The notes below the pieces were generated by a model. The model was given only the letters and a program-made list of their open reading frames with translations, searched no databases and was not told the DNA's origin. From the NCBI GenBank assembly GCA_001899065.1, contig MKUZ01000015.1, positions 1 to 64,000 on the forward strand: 64,000 nucleotides of DNA, given 5' to 3'. This document shows positions 45,238 through 53,366 of the stretch, piece by piece. The stretch comes from Devosia sp. 66-22. GTDB lineage: Bacteria > Pseudomonadota > Alphaproteobacteria > Rhizobiales > Devosiaceae. Made by a program: the position numbers and the translations under genes. Positions within the stretch are counted from its first letter, which is position 1; every line of letters begins with the position of its first letter.

Positions 45238-46184
45238 GAAACGAGGCCGATGTCCTTGAGGATGGCGGTGGTGTTCTCGATTTCAGTGGCAAGTTGCGCC
45301 TTGAAATCGTCGCCTGCAAGCCAGGTGTTGTTCCAGCCCTTGGCGGCGAGGACTTTCTTCCAGGATTCGGAGTTCACGGTCTTTTCGACGTCGGCGGTGA
45401 TGGCCGCGACCTGCTCGGCGCTCAGGCCCGGGCCGGCCCAGATGCCGCGCCAGTTCTGGACGACGAGATCGACGCCGCCTTCCCTGAAGGTCGGGGCATC
45501 GACGATGGCGATCCGCTCGGGCGCCGAGACGCCGAGGACGCGCAGGGCACCGGCTTCGACCTGGGCCTGGAACTCGCCATAGCCCGAGATGCCGACGGTG
45601 ACCTGGTTGCCCAGCACGGCCGCGAGGGCTTCGCCGCCGCCCGAGAAGGCGATGTAGTTGACGAGCTTGGGGTCGGCGCCGACGGTCTTGGCGAACAGGC
45701 CCGCCGTGATGTGGTCGGTACCGCCGGCCGAGCCGCCGGCCCAGGAGACGGAGCCCGGATCGGCCTTGAGCTTGGCCGTGAGGTCGGCGAGCGTCTGCAG
45801 TTCGGACGCCGCCGGCACGACGATCACTTCAAATTCGCCGGTGAGGCGGGCAATGGGCGTGACGGCGTCGAGAGTGACCGGCGATTTGTTGGTGAGAATG
45901 GCGCCGACCATGACGTAGCCGCCCACCATCAGGCGGTCCGGGTTGCCGTTGGCTTCCTGCGCGAACTGGGCGAGGCCGATGGTGCCGCCGGCGCCCGGGA
46001 CGTTGACGACTTGCACATTGCCCGACACGCCCTCGGCGGTCATGGCCTCCTGGAGGGAGCGCGCGGTCTGGTCCCAGCCGCCGCCGGGGGCGGCGGGAGC
46101 CATGATGGTGTAGTCGGCCGCCATGGCGGCGAAGGGCAGGGCAATGGCACCGGCGAGTATACTCGCGGCGATGACGTGCTTCAT
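45234..46184 (-). CDS. tctC: Tripartite tricarboxylate transporter, solute-binding protein
   Basis: A 316-residue periplasmic binding protein: signal peptide (SILAGAIALPFAAMAADYT), then the Bug/TctC pattern APGGGWDQTARSLQEAM, VNVPGAGGTIGLAQF and AGGSAGGTDHITAGLF. Substrate likely a carboxylate such as tricarballylate, citrate or a sugar acid, given the neighbours. The start ATG 46184 has GAGGAG. First gene of the tctCBA operon. Confidence 0.93.
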   Translation of the reverse strand: MKHVIAASILAGAIALPFAAMAADYTIMAPAAPGGGWDQTARSLQEAMTAEGVSGNVQVVNVPGAGGTIGLAQFAQEANGNPDRLMVGGYVMVGAILTNKSPVTLDAVTPIARLTGEFEVIVVPAASELQTLADLTAKLKADPGSVSWAGGSAGGTDHITAGLFAKTVGADPKLVNYIAFSGGGEALAAVLGNQVTVGISGYGEFQAQVEAGALRVLGVSAPERIAIVDAPTFREGGVDLVVQNWRGIWAGPGLSAEQVAAITADVEKTVNSESWKKVLAAKGWNNTWLAGDDFKAQLATEIENTTAILKDIGLVS

Positions 46185-46358
46185 ATGATCCTCCTCTGGC
46201 AGCCGGAATGGCTGCGCGTGGCGGGAGTTCCCCGGGGCCCCAATGGCCGAGATGTCGCCGAGTCCTCCCAGACTCCCAGGTCGTCCGGTCTTGGCCGGAC
46301 TCACCCTTGCTGCGATGTGACCACAGGAAGCTGTCGCGAACCTGACGCTGGTTTTCGC
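46185..46358. promoter_or_regulatory. tctC upstream region
   Basis: A 174-bp gap before tctC with a hairpin GCAGCC...GGCTGC at about 46199-46215. It should hold the tct promoter. The response regulator encoded nearby is the likely controller, but no repeat matching an OmpR-type site was picked out by eye. Confidence 0.4.
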
Positions 46359-47435
46359 CTAGCGACTTTCCAGCGGCTGCAGTCTCAACGCGTCGTTCCA
46401 ACGCTTGATGAGGCGGGCGCGTTTCACCTGGTCGAGATAAACCATGAGGCCGGGGCTGACCGGGACGGGGCGGAGCTGGTTGCCAAGGGCGGCCTGCATG
46501 GCGTTGGCGGTGTTGTCGCCATCGACATCGGGGTTGAGCGCGGCGATCTGCAGCTTTTCGGCCATGATTGTCTGACCCTCGGCCGACATGAAGAAATCGA
46601 GCAGCAGGCGGCCGAGATCGGGGTTCTCGGAGGCCTTGGGGACGAGGCCGATGCGCGAGGTGACGATGGTGAAATCGCGCGGCAGGACGATGCCCAGATC
46701 GGGGTTCCGCGAGGCCGCCTCGGCGGCGTAAGAGCCCAGAATGTTGTAGCCGAAGACGAACTGGCCGCTGGCCACCCGCTCGACGATGGCCGAGGTGGTG
46801 GAATAGAGCTTCACGCCGGCCGCACCCATGGCGCCCACCAGCGTCCACAGGTCCGCATATTGCTCCTGGTCGCGCGAGAAGAACATGAAGCCCACGCCCG
46901 AGCGCTCGATGTCGTAGGTGCCGATGCGGCCGAAGATGGAGTCGGTATTGGCCTCGAGATAGTCGAGCAGCTCGCCGCGCGTGGCGGGCACGGCACGGTC
47001 GGCAAAGGCCGGCTTGTTGTAGATGAAGACGGCAGGTTCGTAGGTGAGGGCGTAGGCGGTGTCGCGCCAATTGGCCCAGCGCGGCCAGCTTGCCGAGAGC
47101 GAGACGCGGCTCGGCTGGGCATAGCCGTCATTGGCGAGCTTCATCTGCAAATCCATCGAGGACGAGAAGGCGAAGTCGGCGGTGGGGAGCCCGGCGTCGG
47201 TTTCGCGCACGATGCGATCGTAGATGTCGGCGGTCTGCATCTCCTCGTAGTGAACGGCGAAGCCGGGGTGGTGTGCCTGGAACGCCTCGATCATGGGGGT
47301 GGCCAATGGCGTGTCGAGCGACGAATAGACGCGCACGATGGGCGCGATCCCATTGCCGTCGGGCGGGGGAAAGACCAGCGTTTCGGCCGCGGCGGGGCCG
47401 GCGAGGAATGCAAAGAGGGCGAGAAGCCGGAACAT
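46359..47435 (-). CDS. Periplasmic solute-binding protein next to the two-component system
   Basis: A 358-residue periplasmic binding protein: signal peptide (LFAFLAGPAAAE), then a type similar to Fe3+/phosphoglycerate-type receptors (VRVYSSLDTPLATPMIEAFQAHHPGFAVHYEE). No ABC permease is present next to it. It is divergent from the response regulator/kinase pair, so it may act as a sensing partner of the kinase, like PgtC-type proteins, rather than as an uptake receptor. That role is inference. The start is set at ATG 47435, at the signal peptide. Confidence 0.87.
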   Translation of the reverse strand: MFRLLALFAFLAGPAAAETLVFPPPDGNGIAPIVRVYSSLDTPLATPMIEAFQAHHPGFAVHYEEMQTADIYDRIVRETDAGLPTADFAFSSSMDLQMKLANDGYAQPSRVSLSASWPRWANWRDTAYALTYEPAVFIYNKPAFADRAVPATRGELLDYLEANTDSIFGRIGTYDIERSGVGFMFFSRDQEQYADLWTLVGAMGAAGVKLYSTTSAIVERVASGQFVFGYNILGSYAAEAASRNPDLGIVLPRDFTIVTSRIGLVPKASENPDLGRLLLDFFMSAEGQTIMAEKLQIAALNPDVDGDNTANAMQAALGNQLRPVPVSPGLMVYLDQVKRARLIKRWNDALRLQPLESR

Positions 47436-47520
47436 CCGCCCAGCATGGCCTGCCCGAACGGGAGCGACAAGGCCATAGGCAGGCGGAGCGGCGCTGGGTA
47501 GCATCGGCGCGGGAGGATTG

Positions 47521-48192
47521 ATGCGCATACTTGTGGCCGAGGACAACACGACGCTGGCCGACGGGCTTGCCGCGGTGCTGCGCGCGGCGGGCTATGCCGT
47601 GGACGTGGTCGGCGACGGGGTGTCGGCGGATGCAGTGATTTCGACCACCGATTTCGACCTCGTGGTGCTCGACCTCAATCTGCCGGAAATGGACGGGCTC
47701 GATGTGCTGCGCGCGATGCGGGCGCGACGGAGCAATTCAGCGGTGCTGATCCTGACGGCACGCGGCGCGATGGACGAGCGGATCAAGGGGCTGGACCTCG
47801 GGGCCGACGACTACATGACCAAGCCGTTCGACGTGGCTGAGCTCGAGGCGCGGGTGCGCGTGCTGCTGCGGCGGCGGGCGGGGCTGCACGCGGCGGAAGT
47901 GTCGTTCGGCGATGTGACGCTCGATACGGTTAGCCGCACGGTGTCGGCGCGCGGCGCAACGCTCGACGTGCCGGCGCGCGAACTGAAGCTGCTCGAAACG
48001 CTGATGCTCAAGGCGGGCAAGGTGGTGGCCAAGCAGGCGATCATCGAGTCGCTGGCCGACTTCGACGACGACCTCAGCGCCAATGCGGTGGAGCAGTATG
48101 TGTCGCGACTGCGCAAGCGCCTGGCGCCGTACGAGCTGACGGTGAAGACGGCGCGCGGCCTCGGCTACTATCTCGACAAGGCAGCGCCGTGA
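47521..48192 (+). CDS. OmpR-family response regulator, TctD-like
   Basis: A 223-residue regulator with a receiver domain (E-D at 7-8, phosphorylated Asp51 in VVLDLNLPEMDGL, Lys in MTKPF) and a C-terminal OmpR/PhoB winged helix (LDVPARELKLLETLMLKAGKVV, VEQYVSRLRKRL). Similar to TctD, the regulator of tct genes, which lie on the other side of the solute-binding gene. ATG 47521 follows GGGAGG. The kinase follows with a 4-base overlap. Confidence 0.94.
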   Translation: MRILVAEDNTTLADGLAAVLRAAGYAVDVVGDGVSADAVISTTDFDLVVLDLNLPEMDGLDVLRAMRARRSNSAVLILTARGAMDERIKGLDLGADDYMTKPFDVAELEARVRVLLRRRAGLHAAEVSFGDVTLDTVSRTVSARGATLDVPARELKLLETLMLKAGKVVAKQAIIESLADFDDDLSANAVEQYVSRLRKRLAPYELTVKTARGLGYYLDKAAP

Positions 48193-49553
48193 CGCAGAGC
48201 TATTCGCTGCGGCGCCGGCTCGTGCTCGGCCTTCTCGCAGCGCTGCTGGCGATCGCAGCGCTGGCGGTGGCCGATAGCTGGCGCGAAGCGCAGCAGACGG
48301 CGACGCGCGTGTCGGACCGCGTGCTGGCGGGATCGATCCTTGCCATCGCCGAGCGCGTGATCGTGACCGAGGACGGCACGCTCGAAGTTGACGTGCCCTA
48401 TGTGGCGCTCGAAATGCTGACCTCGTCGGCGCAGGATCGCGTGTTCTACCGCGTCGACGGGTCGGACGGGTTCATCACGGGCTACCAGCAATTGCCGGTG
48501 GTGCCGGGGGCGGGCACGGAGATCGTCTACGAAGACCTGGTGTTTCGCGGCGATGCGATCAGGCTCGGCTCGCTGCAGCGCGCGGCGTCGTCGGGGGTGA
48601 GCGCCATCCCCTTCACGGTGACGGTGGCGGAGACGACGATTGCACGCAGCCAGCTCGCGCAGTCGCTGCTGGTGCAGGCCTCGGTGCGGCTGGCGATCCT
48701 GATCCTCGCGGCGGCGGTGATCGTGTGGTTCGCCGTGAGCCTGTCGCTGGCGCCGCTCTACCGGCTGCGCAACGCCATCGCGCTGCGCAGTCCCGACGAT
48801 CTGAGCCCGATCCGGCAGGACGTGCCGCGCGAGGTGGAAGGGCTGGTCGAGACGATCAACTCGTTCATGACGCGGCTGGACTCGGCGCTGGGCGCGCTGC
48901 GGCATTTCACCGGCAATGCCAGCCATCAATTGCGCACGCCGATGGCCATCATGCGCACGCAACTGGCGCTGGCGCAGCGGGCCAAGACCGAGGACGAGCG
49001 GCGCGCGGCGATCGCGGCGGCGGACAATGCGGTGGAGCATGCCGAGCGCGTGCTGGCGCAATTGCTGCTGCTGGCGCGCATCGACGAGGCCGCATCGGAC
49101 GCGCTCCGGCTCGACACGATCGACCTGGCCGCGCTGGCCAAGACGCAGACGGCCGAACTGGTGCCGCGGGCGAGCGCGGCGGGCATCGACCTGGGCTATG
49201 AGGGCGCCGAGAGCGCGATGATGCGCGGCGACGCGATGCTGCTGGGCGAGCTGCTGCGCAACCTGATCGAGAACGCCATCGCCTATGCCGGCAGTGGCGC
49301 GGAGGCCACCGTCGGCGTCGACAGGGATGCGGCCGGCGTGCGGCTCACGGTGGCCGACACCGGGCCCGGCGTCGCAGCGGCGAAGCTGCCGCATCTGCGC
49401 CAGCGCTTTGCGCGCGAGCGGGCGGACAAGCCGGGCGCGGGGCTGGGTCTGGCGATCGTCGAGGAGATCGCGGCGCTGTTCGGCGGCACGACAGACGTCA
49501 CCTCGGATGCGGGGCGGGGGTTTCGTGTGACGATCCTGCTGCCGGCCTCCTGA
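48189..49553 (+). CDS. Sensor histidine kinase, TctE-like
   Basis: A 454-residue membrane kinase. Two TM helices (about residues 10-28 and 165-188) flank a periplasmic region, followed by a HAMP-like segment, the H-box with His246 in GNASHQLRTPMAIM, and the N, G1 and G2 motifs (LLRNLIENAIAYAG, ADTGPGV, GAGLGLAIVEEI). It resembles TctE. Start is GTG 48189, overlapping the regulator gene (GTGA). Together they are expected to sense carboxylates and control tct or sugar-acid genes. Confidence 0.93.
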   Translation: MTQSYSLRRRLVLGLLAALLAIAALAVADSWREAQQTATRVSDRVLAGSILAIAERVIVTEDGTLEVDVPYVALEMLTSSAQDRVFYRVDGSDGFITGYQQLPVVPGAGTEIVYEDLVFRGDAIRLGSLQRAASSGVSAIPFTVTVAETTIARSQLAQSLLVQASVRLAILILAAAVIVWFAVSLSLAPLYRLRNAIALRSPDDLSPIRQDVPREVEGLVETINSFMTRLDSALGALRHFTGNASHQLRTPMAIMRTQLALAQRAKTEDERRAAIAAADNAVEHAERVLAQLLLLARIDEAASDALRLDTIDLAALAKTQTAELVPRASAAGIDLGYEGAESAMMRGDAMLLGELLRNLIENAIAYAGSGAEATVGVDRDAAGVRLTVADTGPGVAAAKLPHLRQRFARERADKPGAGLGLAIVEEIAALFGGTTDVTSDAGRGFRVTILLPAS

Positions 49554-49629
49554 CGCAGCCGTCCATTCCCTCACCCTCCCCGGTGCCCTAGAGTGCGTGG
49601 GGACTGCCTCTCGAAGGGAGATGGAAGGC

Positions 49630-51093
49630 ATGCGTGTGTTCCTCGCGACGCTGGGCACCGAGACCAACACCTTCGCATCGTTTCCGACGGGGCTGGACGA
49701 TTTCCGCCGCGGCTTCTGGACCGAGGCGGGCATCGAGTCGGTGCCCACGACCCCGTGGTCGGCACCGGCCAAGGTGTTCCGCGCGCGGGCGCTGGCGGCG
49801 GGCTGGGAGGTGGTCGAGAGCCTCCACACCTTCGCCGAGCCGGCGGGCCGCACCACGCGCAGTGCCTATGAGCACATGCGCGACCGCATCCTCGACGATG
49901 CAGCCAAGGCGGGGCCGCTCGACGCGGTGCTGATGTTCCTCCATGGCGCGATGGTGGCGGACGGCTATGACGATTGCGAGGCCGACTTCGTGACGCGGCT
50001 GCGCGCGGTGGTGGGCGAGAGAACCCGCATCGGACTTGAGCTCGACCTGCACGCGCATATCGACGAAAGCCTGCTCGCGGTGAGCGATATCATCGTGTTC
50101 TACAAGTCCTATCCGCATATCGACTATTCGGAGCGTGCCGAGGATCTGTTCGCGCTGATGGCGCGAACGCTGGCGGGCGAGATCGAGCCGGTGATGGCGC
50201 TGTTCGACTGCCGCACGATGGGACTGTTCCCCACGACACGGAACGGGCCGATGGTGCAGTTCACCGCCGACATGCTCGCGGCGGAGGGCAAGGGCGGCAT
50301 CCTGTCGCTGTCGCTGAACCACGGCTTTCCGTGGGCGGACGTGCCCAATGCGGGCGCCAAGATGCTCGCCGTGGCGGACCGCGATGTCAGCGTCGCGCAG
50401 CGGGCGGCCGACGCGTTCGGGCGCCGGTTCTACGGGATGCGCGCCGAGGCGACGCTGCCCTTCGTGCCGTTCGCGGAGGCCATCGCGCGGGCGCTGGAGC
50501 CGGGCGACGGCAAGCCGATCCTCCTCGCGGACACGTCGGACCAGACGGGCGGCGGCGCGCCGGGCGACACGACCTACATGGTCAGGGCGTTCATCGAGGC
50601 GGGCATTCGCGACGCGGTGTATGGGCCGCTCTGGGATCCGCTGGCGGTGGGCATCTGCATGGCGCTGGGGGTCGGGGCCAAGGTCCGGCTGCGCATCGGC
50701 GGCAAGTTCGAGCCGCATTCGGGGCCATCGCTCGATGTCGATGCCGACGTGCTGTTCCTCAAGCGCGATGCCTATCAGGACCAGCTCACCGACGAGCGCG
50801 TGCCGATGGGCGACGTGGCGGTGATCCGGGCGGCGGGGATCGAGATCCTGCTCAATACGCGGCGCGTGGGCGTGTTCTCGCCGACGCTGTTCACGCATCA
50901 CGGGATCGCACTGGGGGACAAGCGCGTGATCGGGCTCAAGAACCTCTACAAGCACCGCGACGTGTTTGCGCCGCTGGTGCGCGAGCAGGTGTTCGTGGCG
51001 ACGCCGGGTGCGTGTCCGCCAGACTGGACGTCGATCCCGTTCAAGCGCATTCCGCGGCCGATGTGGCCGCTGGACGCCGACCCGCTTGAGTGA
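49630..51093 (+). CDS. M81-family (MlrC-type) metallopeptidase
   Basis: A 487-residue protein of the MlrC/DUF1485 family, named after microcystin-linear cleavage. The N-terminus RVFLATLGTETNTFASFPT, LDAVLMFLHGAMVADGYDD, the LELDLHAHIDE segment (His pair as zinc ligands) and DTSDQTGGGAPGDTTYMVRAFIEAG are typical. The natural substrate in this organism is unknown. ATG 49630 was chosen with GGGAG upstream; ATG 49621 is 9 bases earlier. Confidence 0.9.
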   Translation: MRVFLATLGTETNTFASFPTGLDDFRRGFWTEAGIESVPTTPWSAPAKVFRARALAAGWEVVESLHTFAEPAGRTTRSAYEHMRDRILDDAAKAGPLDAVLMFLHGAMVADGYDDCEADFVTRLRAVVGERTRIGLELDLHAHIDESLLAVSDIIVFYKSYPHIDYSERAEDLFALMARTLAGEIEPVMALFDCRTMGLFPTTRNGPMVQFTADMLAAEGKGGILSLSLNHGFPWADVPNAGAKMLAVADRDVSVAQRAADAFGRRFYGMRAEATLPFVPFAEAIARALEPGDGKPILLADTSDQTGGGAPGDTTYMVRAFIEAGIRDAVYGPLWDPLAVGICMALGVGAKVRLRIGGKFEPHSGPSLDVDADVLFLKRDAYQDQLTDERVPMGDVAVIRAAGIEILLNTRRVGVFSPTLFTHHGIALGDKRVIGLKNLYKHRDVFAPLVREQVFVATPGACPPDWTSIPFKRIPRPMWPLDADPLE

Positions 51094-51105
51094 CGCCGGC
51101 CGCGC

Positions 51106-51468
51106 TCATTGCCGGGCGCGCAGTACCGCCGCATAGAGCGAGCCGGCGCGGGCGCCGGAGCGGCAATAACCGAAGATCGGACGGGGCAGTGTGTCGAGGG
51201 CCTCTTCCATGCGGATCAGGGCGCCTTCGGTGAGCTGGCCGGAAAGCGGAATGTGCACCGCCTCGAGCCCCGCCCGTGCGGCCGCCTGGGCGATGAGGCC
51301 GAAGGCCGGCTGGCCCGTTTCTTCCTGGTCGGGGCGGGCGCACAGGATGCTCCTGAAGCCGGCGGCCTTAACTTTGTCGATATCGGCCGGCTGGACCTGG
51401 CCGCCGACGGCAAAGTCCGCGTCGATGCGCCGGAAGGAAAGTTCATCCGAGCGGGTGAAGGGCCACAT
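51106..51468 (-). CDS. TIGR01244/DUF442 (Blh-type) phosphatase-like protein
   Basis: A 120-residue cytoplasmic protein with the tyrosine-phosphatase-like loop CRSGARAGSLY at about residue 100 and the start ELSFRRIDADFAVGGQVQPADIDKVKAAGFRSIL, matching the N-terminal domain of Blh-type sulfur proteins. In Agrobacterium and Xylella the blh operon is controlled by BigR; the same combination is present here (ArsR-type BigR-like gene at 51775). Points to persulfide or sulfide detoxification. Confidence 0.87.
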   Translation of the reverse strand: MWPFTRSDELSFRRIDADFAVGGQVQPADIDKVKAAGFRSILCARPDQEETGQPAFGLIAQAAARAGLEAVHIPLSGQLTEGALIRMEEALDTLPRPIFGYCRSGARAGSLYAAVLRARQ

Positions 51469-51501
51469 GGAACTGTCCTGCTGTGAGGGAGGGATGACGG
51501 G

Positions 51502-51711
51502 TTACGACCGGCGGCGGGTGCGGATACCGAAAGCGGCGTAGAGCGGACAGAAGCCGATAACCGCGGTGACCGCCAGCACGGCACCCACCACGATCGCGCC
51601 CCACCACAGGACAGGATTGGCGAAGAGCGGTAGATTGAAGAACGGCAGGGCGATGAGAATCGCGCCGGCGAGCAGGCGGACGATGCGATCGGGAGTGCCG
51701 ACATTGAGCAT
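51502..51711 (-). CDS. DUF2892-type membrane protein (YgaP-like)
   Basis: A 69-residue membrane protein with two hydrophobic helices and the family pattern NVGTPDRIVRLLAGAILIAL and VTAVIGFCPLYAAFGI, the latter Cys possibly taking part in sulfur chemistry. It is in the same direction as the TIGR01244 gene and is the first gene of that operon, under the palindrome at 51738-51775. Confidence 0.87.
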   Translation of the reverse strand: MLNVGTPDRIVRLLAGAILIALPFFNLPLFANPVLWWGAIVVGAVLAVTAVIGFCPLYAAFGIRTRRRS

Positions 51712-51737
51712 GGCGATGTCCTCGCGGAGGAAGGTTC

Positions 51738-51775
51738 TGTTGATATTAATATTCGAATATTCTAATATGTCAACA
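51738..51775. promoter_or_regulatory. BigR/SqrR-type palindromic operator
   Basis: The perfect palindrome AATATTCGAATATT (51748-51761) sits inside a longer near-perfect dyad starting TGTTGA (51738) and ending TCAACA (51775). It lies between the divergent BigR-like regulator and the membrane/TIGR01244 operon, and includes the first base of the regulator's ATG. The AT-rich palindrome resembles known BigR boxes. The gene would then have a very short or no leader. Confidence 0.8.
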
Positions 51776-52092
51776 TGAGTATGACCGAGCTGGAGCCGCG
51801 CGCCGACGAAGCGGCCGAACTGCTGACCGCGATGGCCAATCCCAAGCGGCTGCTGATCCTGTGCCATCTGCTGGAGCAGGAGCGCAGCGTCGCCGAACTG
51901 TCAGGGCTGGTGGACCTCGCGCAGTCGCCGCTGTCGCAGCATCTCGCCAAGCTGCGGGCGCTGAAGCTGGTGGCGACGCGGCGCGAGGGCCAGTCGGTGT
52001 TCTACCGGGTGGCCTCGCCCGAAGTGACGCAGGTGCTCGAGACGCTCTACGGCATCTACTGCGCGCCGCAAAAGAAGAAGCGGGCCCGCTAG
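51775..52092 (+). CDS. ArsR-family persulfide sensor, BigR/SqrR-like
   Basis: A 105-residue winged-helix repressor. The recognition helix is AQSPLSQHLAKLRALKLV. The two cysteines C30 and C96 are 66 residues apart, exactly as in BigR (C42/C108) and SqrR (C41/C107), where they form a sulfur bridge that releases DNA. That spacing makes persulfide sensing likely. The start ATG 51775 lies in the operator; ATG 51781 is an alternative. Divergent from the DUF2892/TIGR01244 operon that it probably represses. Confidence 0.93.
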   Translation: MSMTELEPRADEAAELLTAMANPKRLLILCHLLEQERSVAELSGLVDLAQSPLSQHLAKLRALKLVATRREGQSVFYRVASPEVTQVLETLYGIYCAPQKKKRAR

Positions 52093-52123
52093 CCCGCTTC
52101 GCCGGTCGGCCGCCCCTCGGCGG

Positions 52124-53278
52124 TCACTCGAACCAGGTGGTGCCGGGGTACTGGTGTTGCCGGGCGACGTCCTCGTTCAGTTCGAGGCCGATGCCGGGGC
52201 GGTCGTTGAGCCTGATGCGACCGTTCTCGATGATCTCGCCGCCGTCGGTGATGGTCTTCCAGTAGTCGCGGTTGAACCAGTGGAATTCGAGGACGAGGAA
52301 GTTGGGCACGGTGGCGCAGACATGGGCGGAGGCCATGGTGCCGATGGGCGAAGAGACGTTGTGGGGCGCGAAGGGGATCGAATAGAGGTCGGCCATCTCG
52401 GCGATCTTGCGGCATTCGCTGAGGCCGCCGCATTTCGGGATGTCCGGCATGATGATGTCGACCGCCTGCGTTTCGAGCAGCTTGCGGAAGCCGTGGCGCA
52501 AATAGAGGTTCTCGCCGGCGCAGATGGGGGTCGAGGTCGAGCGGGTGATCTCGGCCATCACGTCGATGTTCTCGGGCGGCACGGGCTCTTCGAGCCACAG
52601 CAGCTTCAGATGTTCGAGGTCGCGCGCGAGGCGGATGGCGCTGTGCTTGTCGAGGCGGGTGTGGAGGTCGGTGGCGACATCGACGTCGTTGCCGGCGGCC
52701 TTCACCACCATCTCGGCCAGTGTCACCATGCGATCATGCTCCCACTTGTTGGGAGTCATGTTGAACTTGTCCTTTTCGTACCAGCCGGTCTCGCTGCCGG
52801 TGTGGCCATAGGCGCGGATGTCGAGGTCGACTTTGAGCGCGGTGAAGCCGGCTTCGAGGACTTCGTCGACCACGGCCTGCACCTCGGCCATGTTCATGCC
52901 GGGAGAGACCTCGCAATCGGCATAGACGCGAATGTCGTCGCGGAACTTGCCGCCCATCAGCTCATAGATGGGGACGTTGAGCGCCTTGCCCTTCAAGTCC
53001 CATAGCGCGATCTCGATGCCGGTGAGGGCGGTGATCAGGGCGCCGGCGAAGCCGCCCTCGAACACGAGGCTGCGGCGCGTTTCCTCGAAGATGGCGTCGA
53101 TGGCGAAGGGATCGCGGCCGATCAGCCGCTCCTCGAGCTCCTTGATGATGGCGATCGACTGGTGGCCGCCATGGACGCATTCGCCAAGCCCGGTGATGCC
53201 GGCGTCGGTCGTGATCTTGACCCACAAATGCATGCAGTGGCCGGTGCTGGCGGCCGTCTTAACCGACGTGATCTTCAT
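52124..53278 (-). CDS. Enolase-superfamily sugar acid dehydratase (galactonate-type)
   Basis: A 384-residue mandelate racemase/muconate cycloisomerase-type enzyme. Visible are ALKVDLD (catalytic K-x-D), DVATDLH and EEPVPPEN with the metal-binding Asp and Glu, AGENLY (Glu) and APHNVSSPIG with the general acid/base His. The pattern is that of galactonate or related acid-sugar dehydratases, but the substrate cannot be fixed by eye. ATG 53278 has AGAGGGAC upstream. It is convergent with the BigR-like gene. Confidence 0.88.
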   Translation of the reverse strand: MKITSVKTAASTGHCMHLWVKITTDAGITGLGECVHGGHQSIAIIKELEERLIGRDPFAIDAIFEETRRSLVFEGGFAGALITALTGIEIALWDLKGKALNVPIYELMGGKFRDDIRVYADCEVSPGMNMAEVQAVVDEVLEAGFTALKVDLDIRAYGHTGSETGWYEKDKFNMTPNKWEHDRMVTLAEMVVKAAGNDVDVATDLHTRLDKHSAIRLARDLEHLKLLWLEEPVPPENIDVMAEITRSTSTPICAGENLYLRHGFRKLLETQAVDIIMPDIPKCGGLSECRKIAEMADLYSIPFAPHNVSSPIGTMASAHVCATVPNFLVLEFHWFNRDYWKTITDGGEIIENGRIRLNDRPGIGLELNEDVARQHQYPGTTWFE

Positions 53279-53366
53279 TGGTCCCTCTGGTCGTGGGCAG
53301 CGTCTCCCGCACTGCGCCGTCAGCCGACGGTAACGTGAGGTACGTAACTCTGTCGAGGGGGTTACG

